A DNA stretch of 64,000 bases from an uncultured Shimia sp. (lineage in GTDB: Bacteria; Pseudomonadota; Alphaproteobacteria; Rhodobacterales; Rhodobacteraceae): NCBI RefSeq assembly GCF_947493595.1, contig NZ_CANLRL010000001.1, forward strand, positions 62,001-126,000, given 5' to 3'. The notes beneath the pieces are model-generated. The model did not search any database and was not told the origin of the DNA. It saw only the letters and a program-made list of their open reading frames with translations. Below are positions 17,526 to 26,121 of this stretch, in pieces. Position 1 is the first letter of the stretch. The number at the start of each line of letters is the position of its first letter. The position numbers were made by a program, and so were the translations under genes.

Positions 17526-19307
17526 TCAGTTGTTGGAGGCCAACTGTTCCGGCAGGCGGAAGGTCCAGAGCGTGCCACCTTGGTTGAGGTAGTTCACTTT
17601 CTTGGCCACTTCGCCGCCCCAGAGTGGCACCGCGCCACCCCAGCCGGAGATGATGGTGATGTATTGCTCACCATCCTGCTCCCAAGTGATTGGTTGGCCC
17701 ACGATGCCGGAGCCGGTTTGGAAGGACCACAGCTCTTCGCCGGTCTCGTCGTCAAAGGCGATGAACTTGCCTTCCGGCGTACCGGTGAACACAAGGCCAC
17801 CCGCCGTGGTCATCACGCCGCCCCACAGAGGTGCATCGTTTTTGAATTCCCATTTGATGTCGCCGGTGTCCGGATCAATCGCTTTCAGGCTGCCGATGTG
17901 GTCTTCGTAGTTCGGCTTGATGGTGAAGCCCGCCCCCAGATAGGCGGCGCCTTTCTTGTAGGTGATCGGCTCGTTCCAGATGTCCATGCCCCATTCGTTG
18001 GATGGCACATAGAAGTTGCCGGTGCGCTGTGAATACGCCATCGGCATCCAGTTTTTGCCGCCCAGGAAAGATGGCGAGGCAAAGACCACGTCGCCTTTCT
18101 TGCCGTCAGCCGCACCTGCCGGATTGCCCGGACGGTTTTCTTCGACAAAGATCGGACGACCGGTGTCGTCGATGCCTTCCGCCCAGCTGATGTCTTTCAC
18201 AAAGGGGGTGGCGGAGACAAAAGCGCCGTCTTCGCGGTTCAGAACGTAGAAGAAGCCGTTGCGGTCGGCGGTGGCAAAGCGCTTGTTGCCGGCACGGTCT
18301 GTGTAGGCCACCACCTCGTTCACGCCGTCATAATCCCAACCCTCGCGCGGGGTGGTCTGGAAGTGCCATTTGATTTCGCCGTTGGCGGGATCGATGCCAA
18401 TGCGGGATGCAGCATACAGGTTGTCACCGGTATTGCCTTCTTTTGGCTCGCCCGCATCACGCAGCCAGCTGTTCCATGGGGCCGGGTTGCCCGCGCCAAA
18501 CACCAGCGTGTCGGTGTCGATGTCATACGACCCGCCAAGCCAGGTTGCGCCGCCGCCGGTTTTCCACATGTCACCAGGCCAGGTGGCGTTCAACGTGCCG
18601 GTCATGGTGCTTTCTTCGCCGTTCAGCGTGCCCATGTGGCCTTCGATCACCGGACGGGTCCAGACCAACTCGCCGGTCTCTGCGTCGCGTGCCTGCACTT
18701 CGCCGATGATGCCAAACTCACCACCGGAGTTGCCGGTCACCACAAGGCCATTCACGATCAGCGGTGCCGCCGTGTAGCTGTAGCCCGCTTTATAGTTGGC
18801 GATCTTCTTGTTCCAGACCGTGTCACCGGTCTTGGCATTGAGTGCCACAATCCGCGCGTCCAACGTGCCGAAATAGATGTTGTCGCCATAGATCGCCGCG
18901 CCCCGGTTTACCACGTCACAGCAAGGCAGAATGCCTTCCGGCAAGCGCGCGTCATACTGCCAGAGCTCTTCGCCGGTCTTCACATCAATCGCATACATGC
19001 GCGAGTATGACCCGGTGATATACATCACGCCATCATGCACAATCGGTTGAGTTTCCTGCCCGCGCTGTTTCTCTCCGCCAAGAGAGAAGGCCCAAGCCGG
19101 CACCAGATTTTTGATGTTGTCCTTGTTGAGTGTGTCGAGGGGGGAATAGCGTTGCAGATGCCGCCCCATGCCATTGGTCAACACGTCGCCTGTGGAGGCG
19201 GTGTCATTGGCCAGCATTTCTTCCGTGACGCCGGTGCCGTGCCCGTCCGCAGTGGCAGCGGTTGCCAGCAGGCTGGCGGTCACCGCCAATACAAATTTGT
19301 TCATCAT
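17526..19307 (-). CDS. Lanthanide-type PQQ-dependent alcohol dehydrogenase (ExaF/PedH-like)
   Basis: Periplasmic quinoprotein of 593 residues that oxidises alcohols to aldehydes and reduces a cytochrome c. It has a signal peptide (to about 20), eight-bladed propeller repeats and the vicinal disulfide Cys129-Cys130 (LPCCDVV). Metal ligands line up with methanol dehydrogenase: Glu197 (GGEFGI), Asn274 (GAGNPAPW) and catalytic Asp325. Asp327 two residues on (GWDYDGVN) marks lanthanide-dependent enzymes; calcium enzymes have a small residue there. [20 protein letters not shown] and [11 protein letters not shown] resemble ethanol-type ExaA/PedE/PedH more than XoxF5. ATG at 19307 has GGAGG seven bases upstream; the frame is open to 19490. 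PedF-, PedG- and Lut-like genes lie nearby. PQQ synthesis genes are not in the window. Confidence 0.93.
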   Translation of the reverse strand: MMNKFVLAVTASLLATAATADGHGTGVTEEMLANDTASTGDVLTNGMGRHLQRYSPLDTLNKDNIKNLVPAWAFSLGGEKQRGQETQPIVHDGVMYITGSYSRMYAIDVKTGEELWQYDARLPEGILPCCDVVNRGAAIYGDNIYFGTLDARIVALNAKTGDTVWNKKIANYKAGYSYTAAPLIVNGLVVTGNSGGEFGIIGEVQARDAETGELVWTRPVIEGHMGTLNGEESTMTGTLNATWPGDMWKTGGGATWLGGSYDIDTDTLVFGAGNPAPWNSWLRDAGEPKEGNTGDNLYAASRIGIDPANGEIKWHFQTTPREGWDYDGVNEVVAYTDRAGNKRFATADRNGFFYVLNREDGAFVSATPFVKDISWAEGIDDTGRPIFVEENRPGNPAGAADGKKGDVVFASPSFLGGKNWMPMAYSQRTGNFYVPSNEWGMDIWNEPITYKKGAAYLGAGFTIKPNYEDHIGSLKAIDPDTGDIKWEFKNDAPLWGGVMTTAGGLVFTGTPEGKFIAFDDETGEELWSFQTGSGIVGQPITWEQDGEQYITIISGWGGAVPLWGGEVAKKVNYLNQGGTLWTFRLPEQLASNN

Positions 19308-19622
19308 TGAGTATCCTCCCAAAACTGTCCTTTGGGCGCCGGTCCATTGGGGAGCGTTTTTCGCAGGGACACATTCCACCCGCCGCAAGTATTCGCTCAA
19401 TGGGAGTGCTGAGATATTGCACAATGGTCGTACGACCCAAGCGGGCTTGACAGAACCCTTGCGACTTTGGTCGGAGAACGACTCGCTCAAAGGGGCGGTT
19501 TTCAGCTTTTGGTTGAGTGATTTTTCCGCCGTTTAAGCCACTGACCTACTGCGCACTGGCCTTTGGTCGTATTTCGACAATCCTTCCGACTGGTAGATTT
19601 GTTGTCCAAAGAGGAGGCGACC
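19308..19622. promoter_or_regulatory. Divergent control region of the alcohol dehydrogenase and NitT/TauT-type operons
   Basis: This gene-free stretch separates two diverging genes. GACTTTGGTCG occurs at 19463-19473, with an imperfect inverted partner CGACCCAAG at 19433-19441. A further CTTTGGTCGT lies at 19561-19570. A separate perfect 12-base palindrome GGTCGTACGACC sits at 19426-19437. The same 11-mer recurs at 26015, and a one-mismatch copy at 30744, in two other divergent regions of the island. I infer binding sites for a shared regulator. Confidence 0.55.
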
Positions 19623-20594
19623 ATGACATTTATGAAAACGCTGGGCGGCGCGCTTGCGGCTGTGGTGCTCACCACCACCGCCTGGGCTGAAACACCGGTT
19701 TTGAAGGCGTCGGTTTTGAAGTTTGGCACTGTGAACTGGGAGCTGAACACCATCAAGCACCACGGCTTTGACGCGGCCAATGGGTTTGATCTGGAGGTTC
19801 AGGGCGTGGCCGGTGGCTCTGCGGCCAAAGTGGCCTTTCAAGGGGGCGAAGCGGATGTGATTGTCTCCGACTGGCTTTGGGTCGCACGCCAGCGCGCCGC
19901 GGGGAAAGATTATGTGTTTATTCCATATTCCAAAGCGGTTGGTGGCGTCATGGTTGGCAAAGACAGCAGCGCACAAAGTCTGGCAGATCTCAAAGGGCAG
20001 AAGATTGGCATTGCCGGTGGTCCTTTGGACAAAAGCTGGCTGATTCTGCAGGCTTATGCAGCCAAGACCCATGGTCTGGACCTGGAGGCTGAGACCGAAC
20101 AGGTGTTTGGCGCACCGCCTTTGATCTTCAAGTCTGCTTTGTCCGGCGAAGTGGGCGCAGCAATCAATTTCTGGCATTTCCTCGCCAAAATGGAAGCTTC
20201 TGGCATGCGCAAATTGGTGGATGTGTCGCAGGCGGCCTCCGCGCTTGGGCTGGATCCAAACACGCCGCTTCTGGGCTATGTGGTGAAAGGCGACCTTGTG
20301 CGTGAAAATCCGGAACTGGTGAATGGTTTGGCGGCGGCGAGTCGCTCTGCCAAGGAGCTTCTGGCCTCAAATGATGCAGAGTGGGACCGCTTGCGCGACA
20401 GGATGAAAGCTAAGACAGATGCGCAGTTTGAAGCGCTCAAAGCGGGCTTCCGCGCAGGCATTCCTGCCCCCGGTCCGGTCGACGAAGCCGCCGCCGCGCG
20501 CATGTTGGAGCTTATGGTGGACCTTGGCGGTGAAGACCTGATGGGCAAAGCGCAAGCGCTTCCGGACGGCACCTTTCTGAGCAGCGGCAGTTAA
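19623..20594 (+). CDS. NitT/TauT-family ABC substrate-binding protein in the dehydrogenase island
   Basis: Periplasmic binding protein of 323 residues with a signal peptide (MTFMKTLGGALAAVVLTTTAWA, cut before ETP). The ABC family of nitrate/sulfonate/taurine-type binding proteins is indicated by the GGSAAKVAFQGGEADVIVSDWLWV segment and SLADLKGQKIGIAGGPLDKS. The start at 19623 has GAGGAGG just upstream. The ATPase gene follows with no gap, and a matching permease lies about 9.5 kb away at 30810. The position beside a PQQ dehydrogenase suggests a role tied to it, such as importing a cofactor, metal complex or product. The ligand is unknown. Confidence 0.85.
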   Translation: MTFMKTLGGALAAVVLTTTAWAETPVLKASVLKFGTVNWELNTIKHHGFDAANGFDLEVQGVAGGSAAKVAFQGGEADVIVSDWLWVARQRAAGKDYVFIPYSKAVGGVMVGKDSSAQSLADLKGQKIGIAGGPLDKSWLILQAYAAKTHGLDLEAETEQVFGAPPLIFKSALSGEVGAAINFWHFLAKMEASGMRKLVDVSQAASALGLDPNTPLLGYVVKGDLVRENPELVNGLAAASRSAKELLASNDAEWDRLRDRMKAKTDAQFEALKAGFRAGIPAPGPVDEAAAARMLELMVDLGGEDLMGKAQALPDGTFLSSGS

Positions 20595-21308
20595 GTGACC
20601 GAAAACGCCGCAAACCTGACAAGCCCGCCCGGCACAGCACCGGGCGGGAAAGCTGTTTTGGACCTATGCGTGGCGCGGTTTGGTCGCGGCGAAACTCCAA
20701 TCCTTGCGGAGATGGCGCTAACACTGAAGCAGGGGGAGACGCTTGTTTTGGTCGGTCCATCAGGTGTTGGCAAAAGCACGTTGCTGCGGATCATCGCAGG
20801 CTTGGAGGCAGCGTTTGACGGGCGATGCCAAATTGATGGCAAGGTCTCCATGGTGTTTCAAGAGCCAACCCTGCTGCCGTGGCGGTCCGTGCGCGACAAC
20901 CTGTGTATTGTTGCTGATCTGGAGCCAAGGGAGGTGGACACGCTGCTGGCGGAAGTTGGTCTGGGCGGGCGAGGGGATGATTTCCCTGGTCAACTCTCAC
21001 TAGGCCAGCAGCGACGCCTGTCGTTGGCCCGTGCTTTGGCAGTTCGCCCCGGCCTGCTATTGATGGACGAGCCTTTTGTGTCGCTCGATCCGGCGCTGGT
21101 TGAGGACATGATGACGCTGTTTGCACGGCTGCGGGGTGCACACGGGCTCACCACAATTCTGGTGACCCATTCCATGGAAGAGGCCCGCGCCTTGGGCAGC
21201 CGCATTGTCACCTTGGGCGGCAGCCCGGCACGCATTGTTGCGGACGTTCAGAACGCCGGCGCGTATTTCCAGTTATCCGCATCCGGAGTGATTTCCTCCA
21301 GATCATAA
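20595..21308 (+). CDS. NitT/TauT-type ABC transporter ATP-binding protein
   Basis: ATPase of 237 residues. Walker A GPSGVGKST is at about 54-62, the short Q-loop FQEPTLLPW is typical of nitrate/taurine importers, the signature is LSLGQQRR (Gly replaced by Leu) and Walker B is LLLMDEPFVSLDP. The GTG start directly follows the TAA of the binding-protein gene. The last 61 bases overlap the end of the convergent Sel1-repeat gene. No permease follows; the nearest fitting one is at 30810. Confidence 0.87.
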   Translation: MTENAANLTSPPGTAPGGKAVLDLCVARFGRGETPILAEMALTLKQGETLVLVGPSGVGKSTLLRIIAGLEAAFDGRCQIDGKVSMVFQEPTLLPWRSVRDNLCIVADLEPREVDTLLAEVGLGGRGDDFPGQLSLGQQRRLSLARALAVRPGLLLMDEPFVSLDPALVEDMMTLFARLRGAHGLTTILVTHSMEEARALGSRIVTLGGSPARIVADVQNAGAYFQLSASGVISSRS

Positions 21309-21784
21309 CCGGCGCCTTGCAGGCGGCGGGCAATCTTCAGCCCGTCTTGCGCAGCTTCGTCGACCAGGTGCCGTCCTAAAGCGTCGTCCTGAGATACCCC
21401 ATGGCCGCGCATCAAGGCGATGCCGTAGTTGAACTTGCCCACCGGGTCGCCAAGCTCAGCCGCGCGGCGATCCCATTCGGCAGCTGCATCGGGGTTGTAC
21501 TCTCCGCCAAGGCCATTGTTGTCGAGTTGCCCCATCCAGGTCATCGCACCGGTGTAGCCGTCTTCTGCGCAGGTCTGAAATAACGTGCGCGCGGCTCCGT
21601 GTTGTCCTTCTTTGGTCAACCCGTAGCCCATTGAGCAAAGCACCATGCCGCTTTCACCGCGTTCGGCCCGCTCGACAAAGGACTTCAAACTCATTTCGTC
21701 AGGGTTCAACGCGCCCAGCTCTGGAGCAGTCTCAGCAAAAGCCGGGGCGGCGGATACAATCAAAATCGCTACAACGTGTCTCAT
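21248..21784 (-). CDS. Exported Sel1-repeat (TPR-like) protein
   Basis: Small exported protein of 178 residues with a signal peptide (ILIVSAAPAFA) and Sel1-like repeats (for example ALMRGHGVSQDDALGRHLVDEA and AMTWMGQLDNNGLGG). These repeats usually mediate protein-protein contacts. It is the last gene of the minus-strand operon of the Lut/Ped-type transporter, 58 bases after the permease gene, and its 3' end overlaps the opposing ATPase gene by 61 bases. Role unknown; it could be an accessory of the island. Confidence 0.75.
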   Translation of the reverse strand: MRHVVAILIVSAAPAFAETAPELGALNPDEMSLKSFVERAERGESGMVLCSMGYGLTKEGQHGAARTLFQTCAEDGYTGAMTWMGQLDNNGLGGEYNPDAAAEWDRRAAELGDPVGKFNYGIALMRGHGVSQDDALGRHLVDEAAQDGLKIARRLQGAGYDLEEITPDADNWKYAPAF

Positions 21785-21842
21785 GGTTGCATCTTAGCAG
21801 AGCGGTTCGCGCAAATCATGGGCGCTATGGTCGTAGGAAATG

Positions 21843-22634
21843 TCAGCGTTTGCGACCTATTCCGGAGCGCGCCGGGGCGTACCCCCAAAGCGCCAAGGCC
21901 GTGAACACTGCCGCTGAGGCAACGGTCCAGGCCAAGGCGGTCAGGTTGAGCTGCCCATAAAGCGCGAAGCGGATCAATTCCACTGCGTGGGTGAACGGAT
22001 TGAGCGCGCAAATGTCGTGCAGAAGCGTGGAACTCTCTGCCATTTTCCACAGCGGATAGAGCGCTGAGGACAGGAAAAACATGGGAAAGATCACAAAGTT
22101 CATCACCCCTGCAAAGTTCTCCAGCTGTTTGACAAAGCTGGACAACACAAGTCCAAGCGCCCCCAACATGATGCCCGCCACCAGCAAGGCAGGCAGCACC
22201 GCGACATAGCCCATTGGTGGTATGGTGATGTCAAAACCGGCGGCAATGGCGAGGAAGACGTAGACTTGTAAGATGGAGATCCCGGTGGAGCCCACAATCT
22301 TGCAAAACAGCAGCCAACCGCGCGGCAAAGGCGAGGTCAACAGCAGTTTCATCGAACCCATCTCGCGGTCATACACCAGCGACAAAGAAGACTGCATGCC
22401 GTTGAACAAAAGGATCATGCCGCACAGGCCGGGCACGATATAGGTCTCATAGGTGATGTAGGTTTGATATGGCGGGATGATCGACAGGCCAAGCGCGGCG
22501 CGAAACCCGGCGGCAAAGACCAACAGCCAGACCAAGGGACGCACCAGCGCGGCGACAAAGCGTTCGCGTTGGTGCACAAAGCGTAAGGCCTCGCGCAGCA
22601 CAATGGCGCGCAGGGATGTGAGATAGGGGCTCAT
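21843..22634 (-). CDS. Lut/Ped-type ABC transporter permease (ABC-2 family)
   Basis: Inner-membrane protein of 263 residues with about six membrane spans and the ABC-2 (exporter-like) fold: LREALRFVHQRERF at the N-terminal amphipathic helix and REMGSMKLLLTSPLP in the cytoplasmic loop. It belongs to the group found beside PQQ alcohol dehydrogenases (PedC/LutF-like). Its start overlaps the ATPase stop by four bases. In Pseudomonas putida and Methylorubrum such systems are needed for growth depending on lanthanides; direction and cargo are not settled by sequence. Confidence 0.85.
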   Translation of the reverse strand: MSPYLTSLRAIVLREALRFVHQRERFVAALVRPLVWLLVFAAGFRAALGLSIIPPYQTYITYETYIVPGLCGMILLFNGMQSSLSLVYDREMGSMKLLLTSPLPRGWLLFCKIVGSTGISILQVYVFLAIAAGFDITIPPMGYVAVLPALLVAGIMLGALGLVLSSFVKQLENFAGVMNFVIFPMFFLSSALYPLWKMAESSTLLHDICALNPFTHAVELIRFALYGQLNLTALAWTVASAAVFTALALWGYAPARSGIGRKR

Positions 22635-23347
22635 GCGGCAGCTCCGGTGAGTGACAGAAACCGCTCTTTCAGGGAGTATTCTCCGCCGATGGAGGCCGCG
22701 TCCCCTGTGGCAAGAACGCGGGATTTGTGCAGGATCACAAGGTCATCCTGTACGGCGACCTCATCGGTCAGATGGGTGGCCCAGAGCACGGTTTTGCCAT
22801 CCTCAGCCAGCTGATGCGCATAGGCTGTGATTGCCTGTCGTGTGGCGGCATCCAGCCCGACGGTTGGCTCATCGAGCAGCAGCACTGCCGGATCATGGAT
22901 CAAAGACCGCGCAATCTCTGCCCGTCGCCGGTGACCTCCGTTCAGCGTGCGGGCTTTTTCACCTGCCCGCTCCCGCATGTCGAGACGGTCGAGTGCCGCG
23001 TCGATCCGGTGCCGCGCCTTGCGCCCGGCCAAGCCATGCAGTGCGGCAAAATAGGAGAGGTTCTGCTGCACCGACAGATCAAGGTCCAAGGTGGTCTGTT
23101 GAAACACAATACCCAGATGCCCAAGCGCGGCGCGTGGATGGCGGGCAAGGTCGTGCCCCGCGACCTCGATCTGTCCGCCATGTGGCGTGAACAGGCGGGT
23201 CAGAAGATTGAACAGCGTTGACTTTCCCGCGCCATTGGGGCCAAGCAGGGCGCAAAACCGGCCTTGAGCGACGTGGAAGCTCACGCCGCTCAAAGCCTGT
23301 TTCGAACCGTAGGCATAGGTCAGATTGGTGACCGCCAGCCCACTCAT
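22631..23347 (-). CDS. Lut/Ped-type ABC transporter ATP-binding protein
   Basis: ATPase of 238 residues. Walker A GPNGAGKST is at about 35-43, Q-loop VFQQTTLDLDLS, the signature is LNGGHRRR instead of LSGGQ, and Walker B is VLLLDEPTVGLD. The divergent signature is a feature of the PQQ-dehydrogenase-associated group. It is coupled to neighbours by ATGA overlaps on both sides (small periplasmic protein upstream, permease downstream). Confidence 0.88.
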   Translation of the reverse strand: MSGLAVTNLTYAYGSKQALSGVSFHVAQGRFCALLGPNGAGKSTLFNLLTRLFTPHGGQIEVAGHDLARHPRAALGHLGIVFQQTTLDLDLSVQQNLSYFAALHGLAGRKARHRIDAALDRLDMRERAGEKARTLNGGHRRRAEIARSLIHDPAVLLLDEPTVGLDAATRQAITAYAHQLAEDGKTVLWATHLTDEVAVQDDLVILHKSRVLATGDAASIGGEYSLKERFLSLTGAAA

Positions 23348-23814
23348 TTAATGGTGATGTCCAGCCGCTGGGTCTCGCCCGTGGTGCCCGGAATTTTGAT
23401 GTAGTATTGGCCCGGCTTGATCGCGACAAAGCCAATTTCCATCTCGCCGGCTTCGTCAAACTCCACGCTGTCGAGACCAAGCGGGCGGATTTCCAAGCCT
23501 TCAATCACAATCTCATCAATCCAGATCGCGCGGAAGAATTCAGGTCCCACCAACGCCAATTCCTGACTGCCGTCACCCTGAATTTCAAACTCGTAGTAGG
23601 TGCCGGAGGTCAGCTCCCAGGGGGCGGCAGAAATCGGCTCGCCTGCAGACAGGATGATCGGCGGCAGGTCTTCTTTGTTTTTGCCAGACAGCAGCCCCGC
23701 CGCGCCAAAGCCTGCGTCATCGTCGTCATCATCTGCAAATGCGGCCAGGGGCGCGGCTGCAACCAAGGCGCTGAGGGCGCAAGTGGCCAAGGTGCGGCGA
23801 ATGGAATTGGGCAT
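23344..23814 (-). CDS. Small acidic periplasmic protein of the lanthanide-type operon
   Basis: Exported protein of 156 residues with signal peptide ending PLAAFA; the predicted mature protein begins with a run of six Asp (DDDDDDAGFG). The rest is a compact beta-rich, cupredoxin-like chain (ISAAPWELTSGTYYEFEI; KPGQYYIKIPGT) rich in Asp and Glu but without Cys or His, so no copper site. AGGAGAG precedes the ATG. It is placed between the beta-propeller and ATPase genes. I infer a possible hard-metal (lanthanide or calcium) binding role from the acidic run and location; it has no EF-hand and is not lanmodulin. Confidence 0.75.
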   Translation of the reverse strand: MPNSIRRTLATCALSALVAAAPLAAFADDDDDDAGFGAAGLLSGKNKEDLPPIILSAGEPISAAPWELTSGTYYEFEIQGDGSQELALVGPEFFRAIWIDEIVIEGLEIRPLGLDSVEFDEAGEMEIGFVAIKPGQYYIKIPGTTGETQRLDITIK

Positions 23815-23841
23815 AAATCTCTCCTGTTGGTATTCTTTTGA

Positions 23842-24801
23842 TTAAGATGCGGGGCGGTAGGCGGCGCCCCAAGGGAAGCGGCCCACTTTGATGGTCTTGA
23901 CGGGCTTGCGCGAGGCCACGTCGATCACGGTCACATCGCCGGATACGCCGTTGGTGGTGAACAGCTGCGAGCGGTCTTCGTTGAACGCCATATGCCAGAC
24001 ACGGCGGCCCACCAGAATGTAGTCTTCCACCTCGTAGGTGTCGGCATTGACCACGGCGACGTGGTTGGACGGCCCAAGCGCCACAAAGGCGTGGGTGTCG
24101 CCAGCGGTGAATTCAAAACCCACGGGCTGCACGCGGTCAGGGTGAACGCCCTGCACCTCAAAGGAAATCTTGCCTTTTTCCGCCTGTGTGTCGCGGTCAA
24201 ACACCGTAACAGTGCCGCCAATTTCCGAACTCACCCACATCTCGCTGCCGCCTTTGACAAACTCGGCGTGACGCGGGCGGCTGTCGACCAGCGTGTTGGC
24301 AAACAGCTTCTGTGTTTCGGTGTCGATCCAATGCGCCATGTTGGTGGTTTCGGATGTGGTGATCGCAACCTTGCCGTCTGGTGAGACCGCCATGCCTTCC
24401 GGTTCCACGCCCACGTCGATCTGCGCAATCACCTTGCGGGTTTCCGTGTCCACCACGGTGGTGATCGCGTCATCTTCGTTGGCGATATAGAGGTGACGAT
24501 CATTGGGGTGCAGCACAAATTGTTCCGGGTCCTCGCCGGACGGCAGATCATGCAGGATCTTACCGGTGGCCGGGTCCATCACTTGCACCGCATCGCTGTC
24601 AGACGCACAGATGTAGACGCGCGAGTAATCCTTGGAGAAGGTGATGCCACGAGGGCGCTCGCCGGTCTCATAGGTTTTGATGACTTCCAGCGTTTCGGTG
24701 GAAATCACCGACACCGTGTCGTCTTTCTCATTGGTGACCCAAATCTCTCCGGCATAGGCCGGGGTGGCAAGTAGGGTGGCAAGGGCGACGGTGCGGATCA
24801 T
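23842..24801 (-). CDS. Exported YVTN-type beta-propeller protein of the PQQ dehydrogenase system
   Basis: Periplasmic protein of 319 residues with a signal peptide (MIRTVALATLLATPAYA) and about seven propeller repeats of the YVTN type (TVSVISTETLEVIKTYETG, AVQVMDPATGKILHDLPSG, ITTVVDTETRKVIAQIDVG). It belongs to the repeat-protein family coded with alcohol dehydrogenase ABC transporters (LutB-like). Its start overlaps the stop of the binding-protein gene (ATGA). It probably works with that binding protein in the periplasm. Confidence 0.85.
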   Translation of the reverse strand: MIRTVALATLLATPAYAGEIWVTNEKDDTVSVISTETLEVIKTYETGERPRGITFSKDYSRVYICASDSDAVQVMDPATGKILHDLPSGEDPEQFVLHPNDRHLYIANEDDAITTVVDTETRKVIAQIDVGVEPEGMAVSPDGKVAITTSETTNMAHWIDTETQKLFANTLVDSRPRHAEFVKGGSEMWVSSEIGGTVTVFDRDTQAEKGKISFEVQGVHPDRVQPVGFEFTAGDTHAFVALGPSNHVAVVNADTYEVEDYILVGRRVWHMAFNEDRSQLFTTNGVSGDVTVIDVASRKPVKTIKVGRFPWGAAYRPAS

Positions 24802-25976
24802 TTGAAGGCCTCACATTTGCTTTCGGGGCGGTCGAGCCCAAGGCTGTCTAACTCGTTGGAATGATGTAAAAATCTTTCCAGTGGCGCGGTGGCGACCAAT
24901 GCGCGCGGATGGGCCAGAGCGATGGGCTGGCGCAGTTGACCGTTCCAGTCGCGATAGGTCAGGGGGCGGCCTTTGAAACCGGCCAACTCAAACTGGTCGG
25001 ACAGGATGTAGTCCCTAAGCGTTGCCGGTTCGGTGCTGTTGGTGCGGGTCAGAGCCTCGCCCAGGGTGCGCACGGCGGCCCAACCAGCGTAGTCCTGCGC
25101 CAGCATTTTGCGGCCGTTTTGTTCTTCAAACCGGGATTGCAACTGCGCCGCGCCCCATTGTTCGATCACCGGTGACCACGTCACGGCGCTTAACCCCTCA
25201 GAGCCGACCACCGGACGGGCTTCCCATGTGTTGTATTGCACATAGCGGCCAAAATCATGCACCTCATCCGCCACAACCAGCGCGTCGTAGTCACCAAACT
25301 CTTGCGTAAACAGAGGCACTTCCTGCGCCGCATTGCGCCGCATGTCGGCCTCAAAGCCCCAGGGTTTTTCCGCCTCAAGATCCAAGCCAAACTTGGTCAG
25401 GGAGTGGCGCATGGCCTCTGCATAGGCCTGATCCACCGGGTGTTGTCCGGTGACCATCACCAGTTCGTCCCAGCGTTTGCTGACAAAAAACTGCGCCAAG
25501 GCGTCGGTGCGCATCGCGTCTGACGGCAGGCTGTGCAGCAGGTTGGCGCGACAGTCCGTGTTGCGAAGAGACAAGTCTCCGGCAGCGGCGTTAAACAGGA
25601 TGGCGTCTTTGGCTTCGGGCAGGTCTGCAATCTGCAACAGAACCTCCGGTGCTGCATCAATCACCAGATAAGGTGCATAGGTGAGCATGCCACGTGCCGC
25701 CTCCAGCGCGTCGCCGTCGTCGGCCACCACCGCGCTTTCCAACACATAGGTTTGCCCCAGAAACTTGCCAGTGGTCAGGTTGTCCTGCAATCCGGTCAAG
25801 GCTCCGGCCAGCCCAATGTCTTCGGGTACGGGGTCCAGATTGGACAGGGTGGGCGGCGCGGGCTGCTCTACGGTGAGGTAGCCAATTTTCAGTTCCATCT
25901 CGGCCAAAGCAGTATTGGCGATACAAAGAGCTGAGATCGCGCATAAGGAGAGTGATCTTGTGGTCTTGAACGTCAT
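24798..25976 (-). CDS. Lut/Ped-type ABC substrate-binding protein
   Basis: Periplasmic binding protein of 392 residues of the two-lobed LivJ-like class, in the subgroup coded beside PQQ alcohol dehydrogenases (LutA-like). The signal peptide ends ANTALA before EMELKIGYL. Internal family-like segments are VDAAPEVLLQIADLP, DALVVADEVHDFG and AQDYAGWAAVRTLGEALTR. It is the first gene of a minus-strand operon running to 21248 and diverges from the cytochrome gene across a 145-base control region. It could present a lanthanide (or its carrier) to the ABC-2 permease, but the ligand is not proven by sequence. Confidence 0.87.
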   Translation of the reverse strand: MTFKTTRSLSLCAISALCIANTALAEMELKIGYLTVEQPAPPTLSNLDPVPEDIGLAGALTGLQDNLTTGKFLGQTYVLESAVVADDGDALEAARGMLTYAPYLVIDAAPEVLLQIADLPEAKDAILFNAAAGDLSLRNTDCRANLLHSLPSDAMRTDALAQFFVSKRWDELVMVTGQHPVDQAYAEAMRHSLTKFGLDLEAEKPWGFEADMRRNAAQEVPLFTQEFGDYDALVVADEVHDFGRYVQYNTWEARPVVGSEGLSAVTWSPVIEQWGAAQLQSRFEEQNGRKMLAQDYAGWAAVRTLGEALTRTNSTEPATLRDYILSDQFELAGFKGRPLTYRDWNGQLRQPIALAHPRALVATAPLERFLHHSNELDSLGLDRPESKCEAFK

Positions 25977-26014
25977 GGGGTGACCCTAGCGGGCGGTCAC
26001 GGTCTCACGAATAA

Positions 26015-26052
26015 GACTTTGGTCGTGAATGGGGCGAAGTCCAACCAAAGTC
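26015..26052. promoter_or_regulatory. Inverted GACTTTGGT/ACCAAAGTC pair in the divergent control region
   Basis: GACTTTGGTCG (26015-26025) and ACCAAAGTC (26044-26052) form a 9-bp inverted repeat between the Lut-type operon and the cytochrome c gene. The first arm is identical over 11 bases to 19463-19473 upstream of the alcohol dehydrogenase. Likely site of a shared regulator. Confidence 0.55.
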
Positions 26053-26121
26053 CAATATCGAGTGTGGATGCGCCTGTCGTAGACCTGATGAAACGGACCC
26101 GAGACATCAGGGAGGAACACG

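Noticed and set aside
17526..19307. Naming the quinoprotein xoxF
   Set aside because: The Asp-x-Asp site fits, but [11 protein letters not shown] and the [20 protein letters not shown] regions are closer to ethanol-type ExaA/PedE/PedH, and the neighbours are PedF/PedG-like. Left without a symbol.
23344..23814. Lanmodulin or another EF-hand protein
   Set aside because: The only Asp cluster is at the N terminus; no DxDxDG-type loops are present.
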